In this document: piece by piece, positions 25,085-34,072 of the stretch | Layout: the number at the start of each line of letters is the position of its first letter | How positions within the stretch are numbered: position 1 is the first letter of the stretch | NCBI RefSeq assembly: GCF_013626205.1 | Contig: NZ_QHJE01000001.1 | Span: 1,798,001 to 1,862,000, forward strand | Reading direction: 5' to 3' | DNA length: 64,000 nucleotides | Source of the DNA: Hyphomicrobium methylovorum | GTDB taxonomy: Bacteria; Pseudomonadota; Alphaproteobacteria; Rhizobiales; Hyphomicrobiaceae | Notes under the pieces: generated by a model | Seen by the model: the letters and a program-made list of their open reading frames with translations, nothing else | Told to the model about the DNA's origin: nothing | Database searches by the model: none | Position numbers and translations under genes: made by a program

Positions 25085-27061
25085 GTGGCCCCAGTTTCAG
25101 GGGCGACAACTTTGCTTCCAAATTCTAACGAAGCCCGGTCTGCAAATCGTAGTCCGAAGGCCGATCGATTTTCCCGCAGTCGGCGGAAATTGGACAACTG
25201 GTATTCGGTGGCGTTGGTTTCTTTCGTCGCCGGCATTCTGCTGTCCGCGGTTGGTCTGTTTGGCAGCTTGTACGCATACGATGCGTCTGCGATTTGCACT
25301 CTCGCAGGTGTGACGCTGCTTGCTCTCGGCGGGTTCTTCAGTTTTCCTCAGTCGCGTCGCTTCGAGCGCACATTGCAGCGCTACTTCAAGCGTTACGATG
25401 ATGCGAAGACCGAGAAACTTGAAGAGATCAAGGACGCGCATTGGAAGCTTGAGGATCGCGCCACCTATTATCGCGACTTGCTGGATGCGCAGCAGGATTT
25501 CGTCGTTCGTCGATCCCTCGATGGGCGGCTTATGTTCGCGAATAAGGCTTTCTGCGATGCCTTCCAGGTTCGTTCCGGCGATGTGATTGGATCTCCATTC
25601 GATCCGCCGGTGCATCTCTCTGAGCCTTTGCCGACCATCACGCCGAGTGTTCGCCGCACGATCGAGTTGCTGACGACGCGGAAAGGCAAACGCTGGATTG
25701 CCTGGGATTTGCGCGACGTTAAAGGCGACGACGGCGAGCTGGAGGTTCAAAGCGTTGGGCGCGATGTGACGCTCGAACGTGAGATCGAAAGCGAGCTCAA
25801 GACCGCGCGCGATCAAGCAGAAATGGCGAGCCGGGCGAAGTCTCGGTTCCTGGCGGCGATGAGCCATGAAATTCGCACGCCGATGAATGGTGTTCTCGGC
25901 ATGATTAGCTTCATGCGCGATACGCATCTCGATTCCGAGCAGAGGACATGCGTTCGAATTGTGGAAGACTCAGCGCATGCTCTGCTGAGACTGATCGATG
26001 ACATTCTCGATTTTTCCAAGATCGAAGCCGGGCACCTCGACATTGCCAACGAGGTCTTCTCGATCAAGGGCTGTATCTCAGAAGCGATGCGGCTCTTGGC
26101 GCCCGAAGCTGCTGCGAAGCGGTTGTCGTTTACGTCCACCATCGTCGGCGCGGTGCCGAACTGGGTGCGAGGCGACGAGATGCGCGTCCGACAGATCGTG
26201 CTCAATCTGTTGGCGAACGCCGTCAAGTTCACCGACGAGGGCGGCGTGGCCTTGCGGCTCAGCATATCCGAAGTTCCGGGTGGTGACTCGCGATCGATGA
26301 AGATCGCGATCGAGGTGAAGGATACTGGCGTCGGCTTTTCCCCTGAGATGGCGCAGAAGCTATTCAATGACTTTGAACAGGGCGAAGTCGAAACGCGTCG
26401 CCATCCGGGCGGCACGGGTCTTGGGCTTGCGATTTCGCGGCGCCTCGCACGCGCGATGGGCGGCGATGTGATCGCATCCGGCGTACCGGATTGCGGCGCG
26501 ACCTTTACGACATATCTGATGGCGAGCTTCGTCGACGAAAAGGACGCCCCTGCTGGCGATGTTCAGGCCGACAAGGGCATAGAAGTGGCTGCGGTGAAAA
26601 CGCTTCGCCGGTTGCCGACGCAGTTCACCGTTCTGGCCGCTGAAGACAACCGCATCAACGCCCTTCTCATTCGCAAAATCATCGAGCGCATCGGCGGCAA
26701 GGTGACGATTGTGGATGATGGCCGCGCCGCAATCGCGGCCGTGTGGCAGACCGTAAAGCATCAGACGCCGGGCTTCGATCTCATCCTGATGGATGTGCTC
26801 ATGCCCAAGGTGGACGGCATAACGGCGGCCGCGACGATCAAGAAGTTCTTCAGCGATCCGAAGCATCAAGGTCTTGTCTGCCCGCCGATCATTGCTTTGA
26901 CGGCCAATGCCTTCCCGGAGGATCGTCTCCGCTGCCTGGAAGCTGGGATGGATGACTATCTGGCAAAGCCTTTTGAGGCGCAGGACCTGCAAGAGATCCT
27001 TCTGCGCTGGGTTCCAAGCGAAGCGGAATCCGCGCCACCCCAGCAAAAGGCTGGGAGGTAA
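25085..27061 (+). CDS. Hybrid sensor histidine kinase / response regulator
   Basis: A 658-residue protein. Two N-terminal membrane helices (about 41-65 and 68-88) are joined by only a few residues, so there is no real periplasmic sensor. A PAS-like domain (about 130-232) follows, then HisKA with the phospho-accepting His261 in AAMSHEIRTPMN. The HATPase has its N-box near 370-382, DTGVGF at 413-418 and GGTGLGLAI at 442-450. The C-terminal receiver has phospho-acceptor Asp570 (LILMDVLMP) and Lys628. The start is a GTG (25085). It has no partner regulator nearby, so it is an orphan hybrid. The receiver as sole output suggests a phosphorelay to an unlinked phosphotransfer protein. Signal unknown. 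Confidence 0.92.
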   Translation: MAPVSGATTLLPNSNEARSANRSPKADRFSRSRRKLDNWYSVALVSFVAGILLSAVGLFGSLYAYDASAICTLAGVTLLALGGFFSFPQSRRFERTLQRYFKRYDDAKTEKLEEIKDAHWKLEDRATYYRDLLDAQQDFVVRRSLDGRLMFANKAFCDAFQVRSGDVIGSPFDPPVHLSEPLPTITPSVRRTIELLTTRKGKRWIAWDLRDVKGDDGELEVQSVGRDVTLEREIESELKTARDQAEMASRAKSRFLAAMSHEIRTPMNGVLGMISFMRDTHLDSEQRTCVRIVEDSAHALLRLIDDILDFSKIEAGHLDIANEVFSIKGCISEAMRLLAPEAAAKRLSFTSTIVGAVPNWVRGDEMRVRQIVLNLLANAVKFTDEGGVALRLSISEVPGGDSRSMKIAIEVKDTGVGFSPEMAQKLFNDFEQGEVETRRHPGGTGLGLAISRRLARAMGGDVIASGVPDCGATFTTYLMASFVDEKDAPAGDVQADKGIEVAAVKTLRRLPTQFTVLAAEDNRINALLIRKIIERIGGKVTIVDDGRAAIAAVWQTVKHQTPGFDLILMDVLMPKVDGITAAATIKKFFSDPKHQGLVCPPIIALTANAFPEDRLRCLEAGMDDYLAKPFEAQDLQEILLRWVPSEAESAPPQQKAGR

Positions 27062-27124
27062 CTCAAATCTGTCACGGAATCATGCTAACCCCTCGTCCTA
27101 GATTGGCAGGGGTGTGGTTCGGCC

Positions 27125-28093
27125 ATGTGGCAGGCGATTGCAGAGCGCGGCAGACGTCGCGCGAGTTTATCGGCTAAATTTCCCGCAGCGCTTGCTCTTC
27201 AAGCTGGCTTGCGATCTCCGGCGCAGCGTCTCAACGTCTTTGCGCGCAGCATCGAGCCCAAGATTTACGGCCGCGCGGGCAATCTCGAAGTGCGGCTGGC
27301 GCGCACCTGGTCTGAGATCAAGCAAGCGCAGCGCCTTCGTTATCAAGTTTTCTACGAAGAGATGTCCGCAACGCCGACTCGCCTGGCGCAGTTTCGGCGG
27401 CGCGATGAGGACGCGTATGACGCGATCTGCGATCATCTTCTTGTCGTGGATCTTGACGAAACGCGCGCTGGTCGCGGCGGAAGGCCCGAGCGGCCGAAGG
27501 TGATCGGAACATATCGGATCCTTCGCCAGGACGTGGCGGAGCGCGGTCCGGGATTCTACTCTTCAAGCGAGTACGACATTGCGCCTCTGCTGGGTGCGAA
27601 GGGGCGTACTGAGCGGTTCATGGAACTTGGACGATCGTGTGTGCTTGCGCCATATCGCGGCAAGCGGTCGCTCGAACTTCTCTGGCACGGGCTTTGGACG
27701 TATGTCCGAGAAAACCGCATCGACGTCATGATCGGCTGCGCAAGCTTCGCTGGAACCGATCCCGATGCGCACAAAATGGCACTGAGCTTTTTGCATCACC
27801 GTGCGCTTGCTCCGGTCGAGTGGCGGTGCCGGGCTCACGACCGCCTGTTCGTGCCGATGGACCGGATGCCGCTTCAAGACATCGACACGAAGGCTGTTTT
27901 GAAGACGATGCCGCCGCTGATAAAGGCTTATCTCCGGCTTGGGGCGTACGTTGGCGACGGCGCTGTGATCGACCAGCAGTTCGGAACGACGGATGTTCTG
28001 ATTATCATGCCGGTGAAGAACATAGATCCGCGCTATTTCGAGCATTACGGCGCGCCTGCCGAGACCAAGAGTCGAATCGCTGCCGACGCTTAA
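27125..28093 (+). CDS. OlsB-like N-acyltransferase (GNAT/Acetyltransf_5 family)
   Basis: A 322-residue protein with the hemolysin-like GNAT domain typical of ornithine-lipid synthase OlsB. Key blocks are RYQVFYEEMSA, FMELGRSCVLAPYRGKRSLELLW, DVMIGCASFAGTD, MALSFLHH and PLIKAYLRLGAYVGDGAV. OlsB transfers a 3-hydroxyacyl chain from ACP to ornithine, giving lyso-ornithine lipid at the membrane surface. The acyltransferase at 40433 could supply the second (OlsA) step. The N-terminus is basic and may begin later. It stands alone on the plus strand just upstream of mutS, with a hairpin pair directly after its stop. Glutamine- or lysine-lipid specificity cannot be excluded. Confidence 0.8.
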   Translation: MWQAIAERGRRRASLSAKFPAALALQAGLRSPAQRLNVFARSIEPKIYGRAGNLEVRLARTWSEIKQAQRLRYQVFYEEMSATPTRLAQFRRRDEDAYDAICDHLLVVDLDETRAGRGGRPERPKVIGTYRILRQDVAERGPGFYSSSEYDIAPLLGAKGRTERFMELGRSCVLAPYRGKRSLELLWHGLWTYVRENRIDVMIGCASFAGTDPDAHKMALSFLHHRALAPVEWRCRAHDRLFVPMDRMPLQDIDTKAVLKTMPPLIKAYLRLGAYVGDGAVIDQQFGTTDVLIIMPVKNIDPRYFEHYGAPAETKSRIAADA

Positions 28094-28131
28094 GCGGCGT
28101 CCGTGTGACGCCGCTCGGCCACGGCTGGCCG
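28093..28131 (+). terminator. Tandem hairpins immediately after the OlsB-like gene
   Basis: Two adjacent perfect hairpins start in the stop codon. The first has 9-bp arms (28093-28101, 28107-28115) with a 5-nt loop. The second has 6-bp arms (28116-28121, 28126-28131) with a 4-nt loop. No T-tract follows, so these may stabilise the mRNA 3' end or terminate weakly instead of acting as a full intrinsic terminator. Confidence 0.45.
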
Positions 28132-28301
28132 ATAATCCACCGTTGAGTTTGCCCGGCTGTGCACGGTTTGCCGCCTATGCTGCGAAGCCCGGCGCGCGGC
28201 CGGTTGCGAGCGCCACCCCTCCGACATAAGGAAGAGCTTGGGTTTAAGCGGGCGAAGCGCATTTCGTCGGCGGCCGCTGGGTGGGCGAGAATAAAACATC
28301 G

Positions 28302-31136
28302 ATGGCGAGTCTTGGGGCACAAGATAAGCGCAATCCGGCGCCGACCGATCTGGCGGATGGTGATGAGGCGGCAGACGTGCGCGTCGGCATGGCTGGTTCC
28401 TCGACTATCGAAACGTCGCCTGCGATGGCGCAGTACCTCGAAATCAAGACCGCAAATCCCGATAGCCTTCTCTGGTATCGGATGGGCGATTTCTATGAGC
28501 TGTTTTTCAACGACGCAGTGGTTGCGTCTGAAGCGCTCTCGATCGTGCTCACCAAGCGGGGCAAGCATCAGGGGCAGGATATTCCGATGTGCGGCGTGCC
28601 GATTCATCGCGCCGATGAATACCTGCAGCGGTTGATTAAGCAGGGATACCGCGTTGCTGTCTGCGAACAACTTGAAGATCCGGCGGAAGCGAAGAAGCGC
28701 GGTGCGAAGTCCGTTGTAAAGCGCGACGTCGTGCGGCTGGTTACGCCGGGCACGCTTACGGAAGACGCGCTACTCGACGCGCGATCACGCAATTACCTGA
28801 CTGCCGTCTATTGCGAAACGCCGCATGAACTCGGCGCGATGGTGGGTGAAGCGCGTCTGGCGTTGGCGTCGATCGATATTTCTACCGGCGAGTTCGAAAT
28901 CGGAGAGCTCTCGGGTTTGGACCTCGCGGGGGAACTGCTGCGTCTTGCTCCGGGTGAGGTGCTAGCGCCCGACTCGCTCCTGGCGGATTCGCATTTTGCG
29001 CGCGCGATCGATTACTCGGGCGGTAAGGCAACGCCGATTCCGTCAGCTTATTTCGATGCGAAGTCCGGCGAGCGCGATCTCAAGGTGTGTCTCGGCGTTG
29101 CGGATCTTGCGGGCTTTGGACAGTTTTCGCGGTCTGAACTTGCGGCGACCGGTGCTGTGCTCAAGTATGTCGATCTTACGCAGAAGGGCGCCAAGCCGAT
29201 GGTGCGTCCGCCGCGCAAGGCGGGGGATGCGCGGCTGTTTATCGACGCTGCGAGTCGGGCAAGTCTCGAGCTTGTCAAAGCCTCGTCGGGCGAAAAATCA
29301 TCCACGTTGCTAGCGGCAATGGATCGGACTGTGACTGGCGCTGGATCGCGCGAGCTGCAGTCGCGACTCGCGAGCCCGCTGACGGACGCGAAGGCGATCG
29401 AAGCGCGGCTCGATTCGGTCGGTTACCTGCTCGACCACAGCGAACTGACCAACGGGCTGCGGACAGCGTTGCGTGCGGCGCCGGATTTGGCGCGTGCTCT
29501 GCCAAGGCTTGGTTTCGGGCGAGGTTCGCCTCGCGATCTCGGAGCAGTGCGAGACGCGTTGGAGGTGGCTGCGCAAGCCGCAACACTTTTGCGCGCGCCG
29601 CGTGCCGGACTTGGATTGCCGTCTGAGTTGGCGAATGTGCGTGATCGGCTGGGAATGGCGCCGGACGGTCTTCTCGACGCGCTCCGCGCCGCGCTCGTCG
29701 ATACGCCGCCGCTGCTCAGGCGCGACGGCGGATTTGTTCGCGATGGTTTCAATGCCGATCTTGATGCGGCCCGGTCTCTGCGTGATGACAGCCGGAAGGT
29801 GATGGCAGAACATGAAGCCCGCTACATTGAAGAAACGGGCGTCAAAGGTCTCAAGGTCCGGCACAATAACATCCTCGGGTTTTACATCGAGGTCACGCAG
29901 CTCAATGCCAAGCCGCTGCTATCTCTGCCCCTCTCAGACAAGTTCCGGCATCGTCAAACGATGGCCAATGCGGTTCGCTTTTCGACGGTGGAGTTGATCG
30001 AGACGGAAGGCCTTATCGCGTCGGCGAGCGAGCGTGCGCTCAGTATAGAGCAAGATGTTTTCACCGATCTTGCGGACCAAATCGCTGACGCTGCTGCGAG
30101 CCTCGGTGGCGTTGCCTCGGCGCTTGCGGAACTCGATGTCGTTGCGGGGCTCGCGGAGCTGGCGCGCGAACAGGACTACGTGCGCCCCGTCGTCGATCAG
30201 AGTGTGGCGTTCGAAATTCGCGGTGGACGTCACCCGGTTGTGCAGCAGGCACTGGCGCGGTCCGGCGGCGCGGCCTTTATTGAGAACGACTGTGTGCTTG
30301 GCCGTTCAGGCGAAGAGCTTGCGCCGGAAGCTGCTGCGCTTCCCGACGCGCGCATCTGGCTCGTCACCGGACCGAACATGGCGGGTAAATCGACCTTCTT
30401 GCGGCAGAACGCGCTGATCGCGGTGATGGCGCAGATGGGATCGTACGTGCCCGCGCGATCCGCGCATATTGGCGTAGTGGACCGATTGTTTTCACGTGTC
30501 GGTGCGTCGGACGATCTTGCGCGTGGGCGATCGACGTTCATGGTCGAGATGGTGGAGACGGCCGCTATTCTCAATCAGGCGAGTGCGCGGTCGCTGGTTA
30601 TTCTCGATGAAGTGGGGCGGGGCACGGCGACGTTCGATGGATTGTCGATCGCCTGGGCGACGGTCGAATATCTTCATTCGGTTACGGGTGCGCGGGCGTT
30701 GTTCGCGACGCATTATCATGAGCTGACGGCGCTGGCGCGCAGGCTGGACGGCATCGCCAACGTCACGATCGATGTGACCGAATGGCAGGATACCATCGTT
30801 TTTCTGCACAAGGTTAAAGCCGGGGCGGCGGATCGCTCATACGGAATTCAGGTCGCGAAGCTTGCTGGATTGCCGCCCGCTGTCGTCCGGCGTGCCAAAG
30901 AGGTTCTGAACCGCCTGGAAAAGGCTGACCGGCGGGCTCGTAGCGGAGACGATGGCATTGACGACCTGCCGCTTTTTTCGGCAACCCGCCCGGCGTCCGA
31001 GCCGGAGGTTAGAGTTCTCACCGCCGTTGATAAGATGCTCGCGGCCATGCATCCTGACGAACTGACGCCGAAGGCTGCGCTGGAAAAGCTCTATGAGCTG
31101 AAAGCGCTTGCCGAAACCACGAAGAAGACGCCTTGA
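28302..31136 (+). CDS. mutS: DNA mismatch repair protein MutS
   Basis: It recognises base mismatches and small loops and starts methyl-independent or MutL-dependent repair. It has about 944 residues from the ATG at 28302; a GTG at 28281 would add seven. The mismatch-reading motif GDFYELF (Phe64, Glu66) lies in domain I. Connector, lever and clamp regions follow, and then the ATPase with Walker A GPNMAGKSTF (about 690-699) and the Walker B/signature block VILDEVGRGTATFDG. The first 40 residues form a non-conserved extension, so the start is uncertain. Its stop overlaps the glnD start by TTGA, coupling their translation. Confidence 0.96.
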   Translation: MASLGAQDKRNPAPTDLADGDEAADVRVGMAGSSTIETSPAMAQYLEIKTANPDSLLWYRMGDFYELFFNDAVVASEALSIVLTKRGKHQGQDIPMCGVPIHRADEYLQRLIKQGYRVAVCEQLEDPAEAKKRGAKSVVKRDVVRLVTPGTLTEDALLDARSRNYLTAVYCETPHELGAMVGEARLALASIDISTGEFEIGELSGLDLAGELLRLAPGEVLAPDSLLADSHFARAIDYSGGKATPIPSAYFDAKSGERDLKVCLGVADLAGFGQFSRSELAATGAVLKYVDLTQKGAKPMVRPPRKAGDARLFIDAASRASLELVKASSGEKSSTLLAAMDRTVTGAGSRELQSRLASPLTDAKAIEARLDSVGYLLDHSELTNGLRTALRAAPDLARALPRLGFGRGSPRDLGAVRDALEVAAQAATLLRAPRAGLGLPSELANVRDRLGMAPDGLLDALRAALVDTPPLLRRDGGFVRDGFNADLDAARSLRDDSRKVMAEHEARYIEETGVKGLKVRHNNILGFYIEVTQLNAKPLLSLPLSDKFRHRQTMANAVRFSTVELIETEGLIASASERALSIEQDVFTDLADQIADAAASLGGVASALAELDVVAGLAELAREQDYVRPVVDQSVAFEIRGGRHPVVQQALARSGGAAFIENDCVLGRSGEELAPEAAALPDARIWLVTGPNMAGKSTFLRQNALIAVMAQMGSYVPARSAHIGVVDRLFSRVGASDDLARGRSTFMVEMVETAAILNQASARSLVILDEVGRGTATFDGLSIAWATVEYLHSVTGARALFATHYHELTALARRLDGIANVTIDVTEWQDTIVFLHKVKAGAADRSYGIQVAKLAGLPPAVVRRAKEVLNRLEKADRRARSGDDGIDDLPLFSATRPASEPEVRVLTAVDKMLAAMHPDELTPKAALEKLYELKALAETTKKTP

Positions 31137-34000
31137 CCCAGGACGCCCTTCCGCGGCTTATCCCGCCGCCCTATTTCGATGGAATGGAAGAGCGTCGAGC
31201 TCTGACGGCGCTATTCAATTCCTGTACTTCAGCAACAGAAGCGCGGCCGCTGGTTGTTGAGAGACTGAAGGAGTTGGTGAAGGGCGCGCGGCAAGCGGCG
31301 CGTGAGGCGCTGGAAGTTGATGGCAACGGGCGGCGCTGTGCGGCGGGCATCTGCACCTTTCAGGACGAACTGATCCGTCTCATCTACGATTACACAGTGG
31401 CGCATGTATATCGCGCGACGAACCCATCCGATGCGGAGCGCATGGCGATCGTTGCGACGGGTGGTTATGGCCGGGGATTGCTGGCGCCGGGCTCGGATAT
31501 CGATCTTCTGTTTCTGCTTCCCTACAAGCAGACCCCTTGGGGTGAGAGCGTCGCTGAATACATTCTCTACGTGCTGTGGGATCTCGGCTTCAAGGTGGGG
31601 CACGCGACCCGAACCATTGAGCAATGCCTGAAGTTTGGTGCCAGCGACATCACCGTCCGCACGGCGCTGCTCGATGCGCGGCTGATCTTAGGCGACGCGC
31701 AACTCTTCGCCGAGTTCGAACGACGCTTCCGGGACGAAGTCATTCGCGGAACCGAGCGGCAATTCATCGACGCGAAGATGGCCGAGCGGGATAATCGCGT
31801 GCGCCGTGTTGGGCAGAGCCGCTACAAGGTCGAGCCTGACATCAAGGACGGCAAGGGCGGCTTGCGCGATCTGCACACGCTGCACTGGCTGTCGAAATAC
31901 ATCTTCGGACAGGAAGTCGGTGCGGCTGCGGGTGCTGCTGGAATCTATACGCCGGAGGAGGTGCAGACCTTCCGGCGGTGTGAAGACTTTTTGTGGCGTG
32001 TTCGCTGCTTCCTGCATTTTCTGACGGGACGGCCGGAGGAGGTGCTGTCGTTCGAAGTGCAGCCAGCGATGGCGCAGAGCCTCGGCTATACGAACCGCAG
32101 CGGATTGCGCGCGGTCGAGCGGTTCATGAAGCACTATTTCCTTATCGCAAAGGAGGTTGGCGATCTGACGACGATCCTTTGCGGCGCGCTCGAAATGCAG
32201 CAACTGAAATCGGCGCCACGCTACAAGCGATTGCTCAGTCCGCTCAATTGGAAGACGCGTGGCGATATTCGCCAGCGGACGAATTTTCGGGTGGACAATG
32301 ATCGCCTCAATGTGGCGGGGCCTGATGTCTTCAAGCGCGATCCTGTCAATCTTATCCGATTTTTTGCGCAGGCGTCCAGCATGGGGATTTACCTGCACCC
32401 CGATGCCATTCGTCTGCTGCGATCGTCGCTCCGGCTGATCGATGACAATCTGAGACAAGATCCGGAGGCCAACCAGATCTTTCTGTCGTTGCTGACGTCA
32501 AAGAACGATCCAGAAGTTTCCTTGCGGCGAATGAATGAAGCGGGCGTTCTCGGACGGTTTCTGCCGGAGTTCGGACGCATCGTGGCGATGATGCAATACA
32601 ATATGTATCATCACTTCACCGTCGATGAGCATCTGCTGCTGACGCTTGGAAACGTGTGCGCGATCGAACGCGGCGAGCTTGCGACGGAGCTTCCGCTCAG
32701 CACGGCGGTATTCCCAGGAATTCAAAACCGACGCGCGTTGCTGGTTGCCGCGTTTCTGCACGATATTGGCAAGGGTCGGAAGGAAAGCCATTCGACCGTT
32801 GGCGCGCGTATTGCGCGGAAGGTCTGTCCGCGTTTGGGAATGTCGCCGCGCGAAACGGAACTCGTCGCCTGGTTGATCGAAGAACATCTGACGATGAGCA
32901 ACTTCGCGCATTCGCGCGACATTTCGGATCCCGATACGATCCGGGCGTTCGCTCGTATCGTGCAGAGCCCGGAGCGATTGAAGCTTTTGCTGGTGTTGAC
33001 GTGCGCCGATATCATGGCGGTTGGTCCTGGTGTCTGGAACGGCTGGAAGGGCCAGTTGCTGCGCACTCTTTATCAGGAGACGGAACCGCTGGTGGCGGGC
33101 GGGCATACGCAGCAGCCGCGTAGTGAGGTCATCGCGTCTTCCCAGGCCGCGTTGCGTGACGCGCTCAAGGATTGGTCGACGGCTGACGTAGATAAATTTA
33201 TCGCGCGTCACTATCCGAATTATTGGCTGCGCACTGATCTTGCGATGCAGACGGCGCACGCCAAGGTGATGCGCGAAGCGCAGCAGTCGCAGTCGAAGCT
33301 CGCGACGACGGTGTCAACGGACTCGTTCACCGCGATTACAGAGCTGACGGTGTTTGCGCCGAACCATGCGCGATTGCTTGCGCTTTTTGCGGGAGCGTGC
33401 GCGGCGTCCGGCGCCAATATCGCGGGTGCTCACATCACGACGACGCGCGACGGGTATGCGCTTGATACGTTTCTTCTCAACCGCGAATTTGATAACGACG
33501 AGGATGAGCTGCGGCGCGCGCGGCGTATTTCGCAGACCATTCAACTATTGCTCGACGGGAAGGAGCGCCTTTCCGACCTGCTGGAAAAGCGACGCGAGCG
33601 TGTGCGCGGCGTCCAAGCTTTTACGGTCGAGCCTGAAGTGATCATCAACAATGCGCTGTCTTCACGTTTGACGGTGATCGAGGTTTCGGGGCGTGACCGG
33701 CCGGGGCTTTTGTATGAGTTGACGTCGGCGTTGTCCGATCTCTCGCTCGATATCGCATCGGCGCACGTGACGACGTTTGGCGAGAAGGCGGTCGACGTTT
33801 TCTATGTGACCGATCTCGTCGGCAATCAGATTGTCAGTGATATCCGGCAGGGCGTGATTAGAGAGCGTCTTCAGTCTGTGCTGGAAGGGGACCGGGGTGA
33901 GGCGCCGCTCTTGGGGACGGAGGATGGTGCTTTGATTTCCGCCGCAAAGACCGAGGAGAAACGGCGAGTGCGTGCGCGTCGGAGACAGCGAGCGCGATGA
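31133..34000 (+). CDS. glnD: Bifunctional [protein-PII] uridylyltransferase/uridylyl-removing enzyme
   Basis: It is the glutamine sensor that uridylylates PII under nitrogen limitation and removes UMP when glutamine is high. It has 955 residues and the full domain order. The nucleotidyltransferase site is GGYGRGLLAPGSDIDLLF (about 110-127; Asp122 and Asp124). The HD uridylyl-removing domain has FLHDIGKGRKESHS (His543, Asp544). Two C-terminal ACT domains (about 736-815 and 843-920) bind glutamine. It starts at a TTG that overlaps the mutS stop. PII genes are not in this window. The mutS-glnD-murJ order is common in Hyphomicrobiales. Confidence 0.97.
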   Translation: MTQDALPRLIPPPYFDGMEERRALTALFNSCTSATEARPLVVERLKELVKGARQAAREALEVDGNGRRCAAGICTFQDELIRLIYDYTVAHVYRATNPSDAERMAIVATGGYGRGLLAPGSDIDLLFLLPYKQTPWGESVAEYILYVLWDLGFKVGHATRTIEQCLKFGASDITVRTALLDARLILGDAQLFAEFERRFRDEVIRGTERQFIDAKMAERDNRVRRVGQSRYKVEPDIKDGKGGLRDLHTLHWLSKYIFGQEVGAAAGAAGIYTPEEVQTFRRCEDFLWRVRCFLHFLTGRPEEVLSFEVQPAMAQSLGYTNRSGLRAVERFMKHYFLIAKEVGDLTTILCGALEMQQLKSAPRYKRLLSPLNWKTRGDIRQRTNFRVDNDRLNVAGPDVFKRDPVNLIRFFAQASSMGIYLHPDAIRLLRSSLRLIDDNLRQDPEANQIFLSLLTSKNDPEVSLRRMNEAGVLGRFLPEFGRIVAMMQYNMYHHFTVDEHLLLTLGNVCAIERGELATELPLSTAVFPGIQNRRALLVAAFLHDIGKGRKESHSTVGARIARKVCPRLGMSPRETELVAWLIEEHLTMSNFAHSRDISDPDTIRAFARIVQSPERLKLLLVLTCADIMAVGPGVWNGWKGQLLRTLYQETEPLVAGGHTQQPRSEVIASSQAALRDALKDWSTADVDKFIARHYPNYWLRTDLAMQTAHAKVMREAQQSQSKLATTVSTDSFTAITELTVFAPNHARLLALFAGACAASGANIAGAHITTTRDGYALDTFLLNREFDNDEDELRRARRISQTIQLLLDGKERLSDLLEKRRERVRGVQAFTVEPEVIINNALSSRLTVIEVSGRDRPGLLYELTSALSDLSLDIASAHVTTFGEKAVDVFYVTDLVGNQIVSDIRQGVIRERLQSVLEGDRGEAPLLGTEDGALISAAKTEEKRRVRARRRQRAR

Positions 34001-34040
34001 CGGGGGGCATTCGGTGTACATCGACGGGAATCGCTTGCGC

Positions 34041-34055
34041 GGGGTTGAGAACCCC
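34041..34055 (+). promoter_or_regulatory. Small hairpin in the glnD-murJ gap
   Basis: A perfect 6-bp stem (GGGGTT and AACCCC, 3-nt loop) lies 18 nt before the murJ ATG, where no clear ribosome site is visible. It could influence murJ translation or be incidental. Confidence 0.2.
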
Positions 34056-34072
34056 ATTACCTCGCTGTCGCG

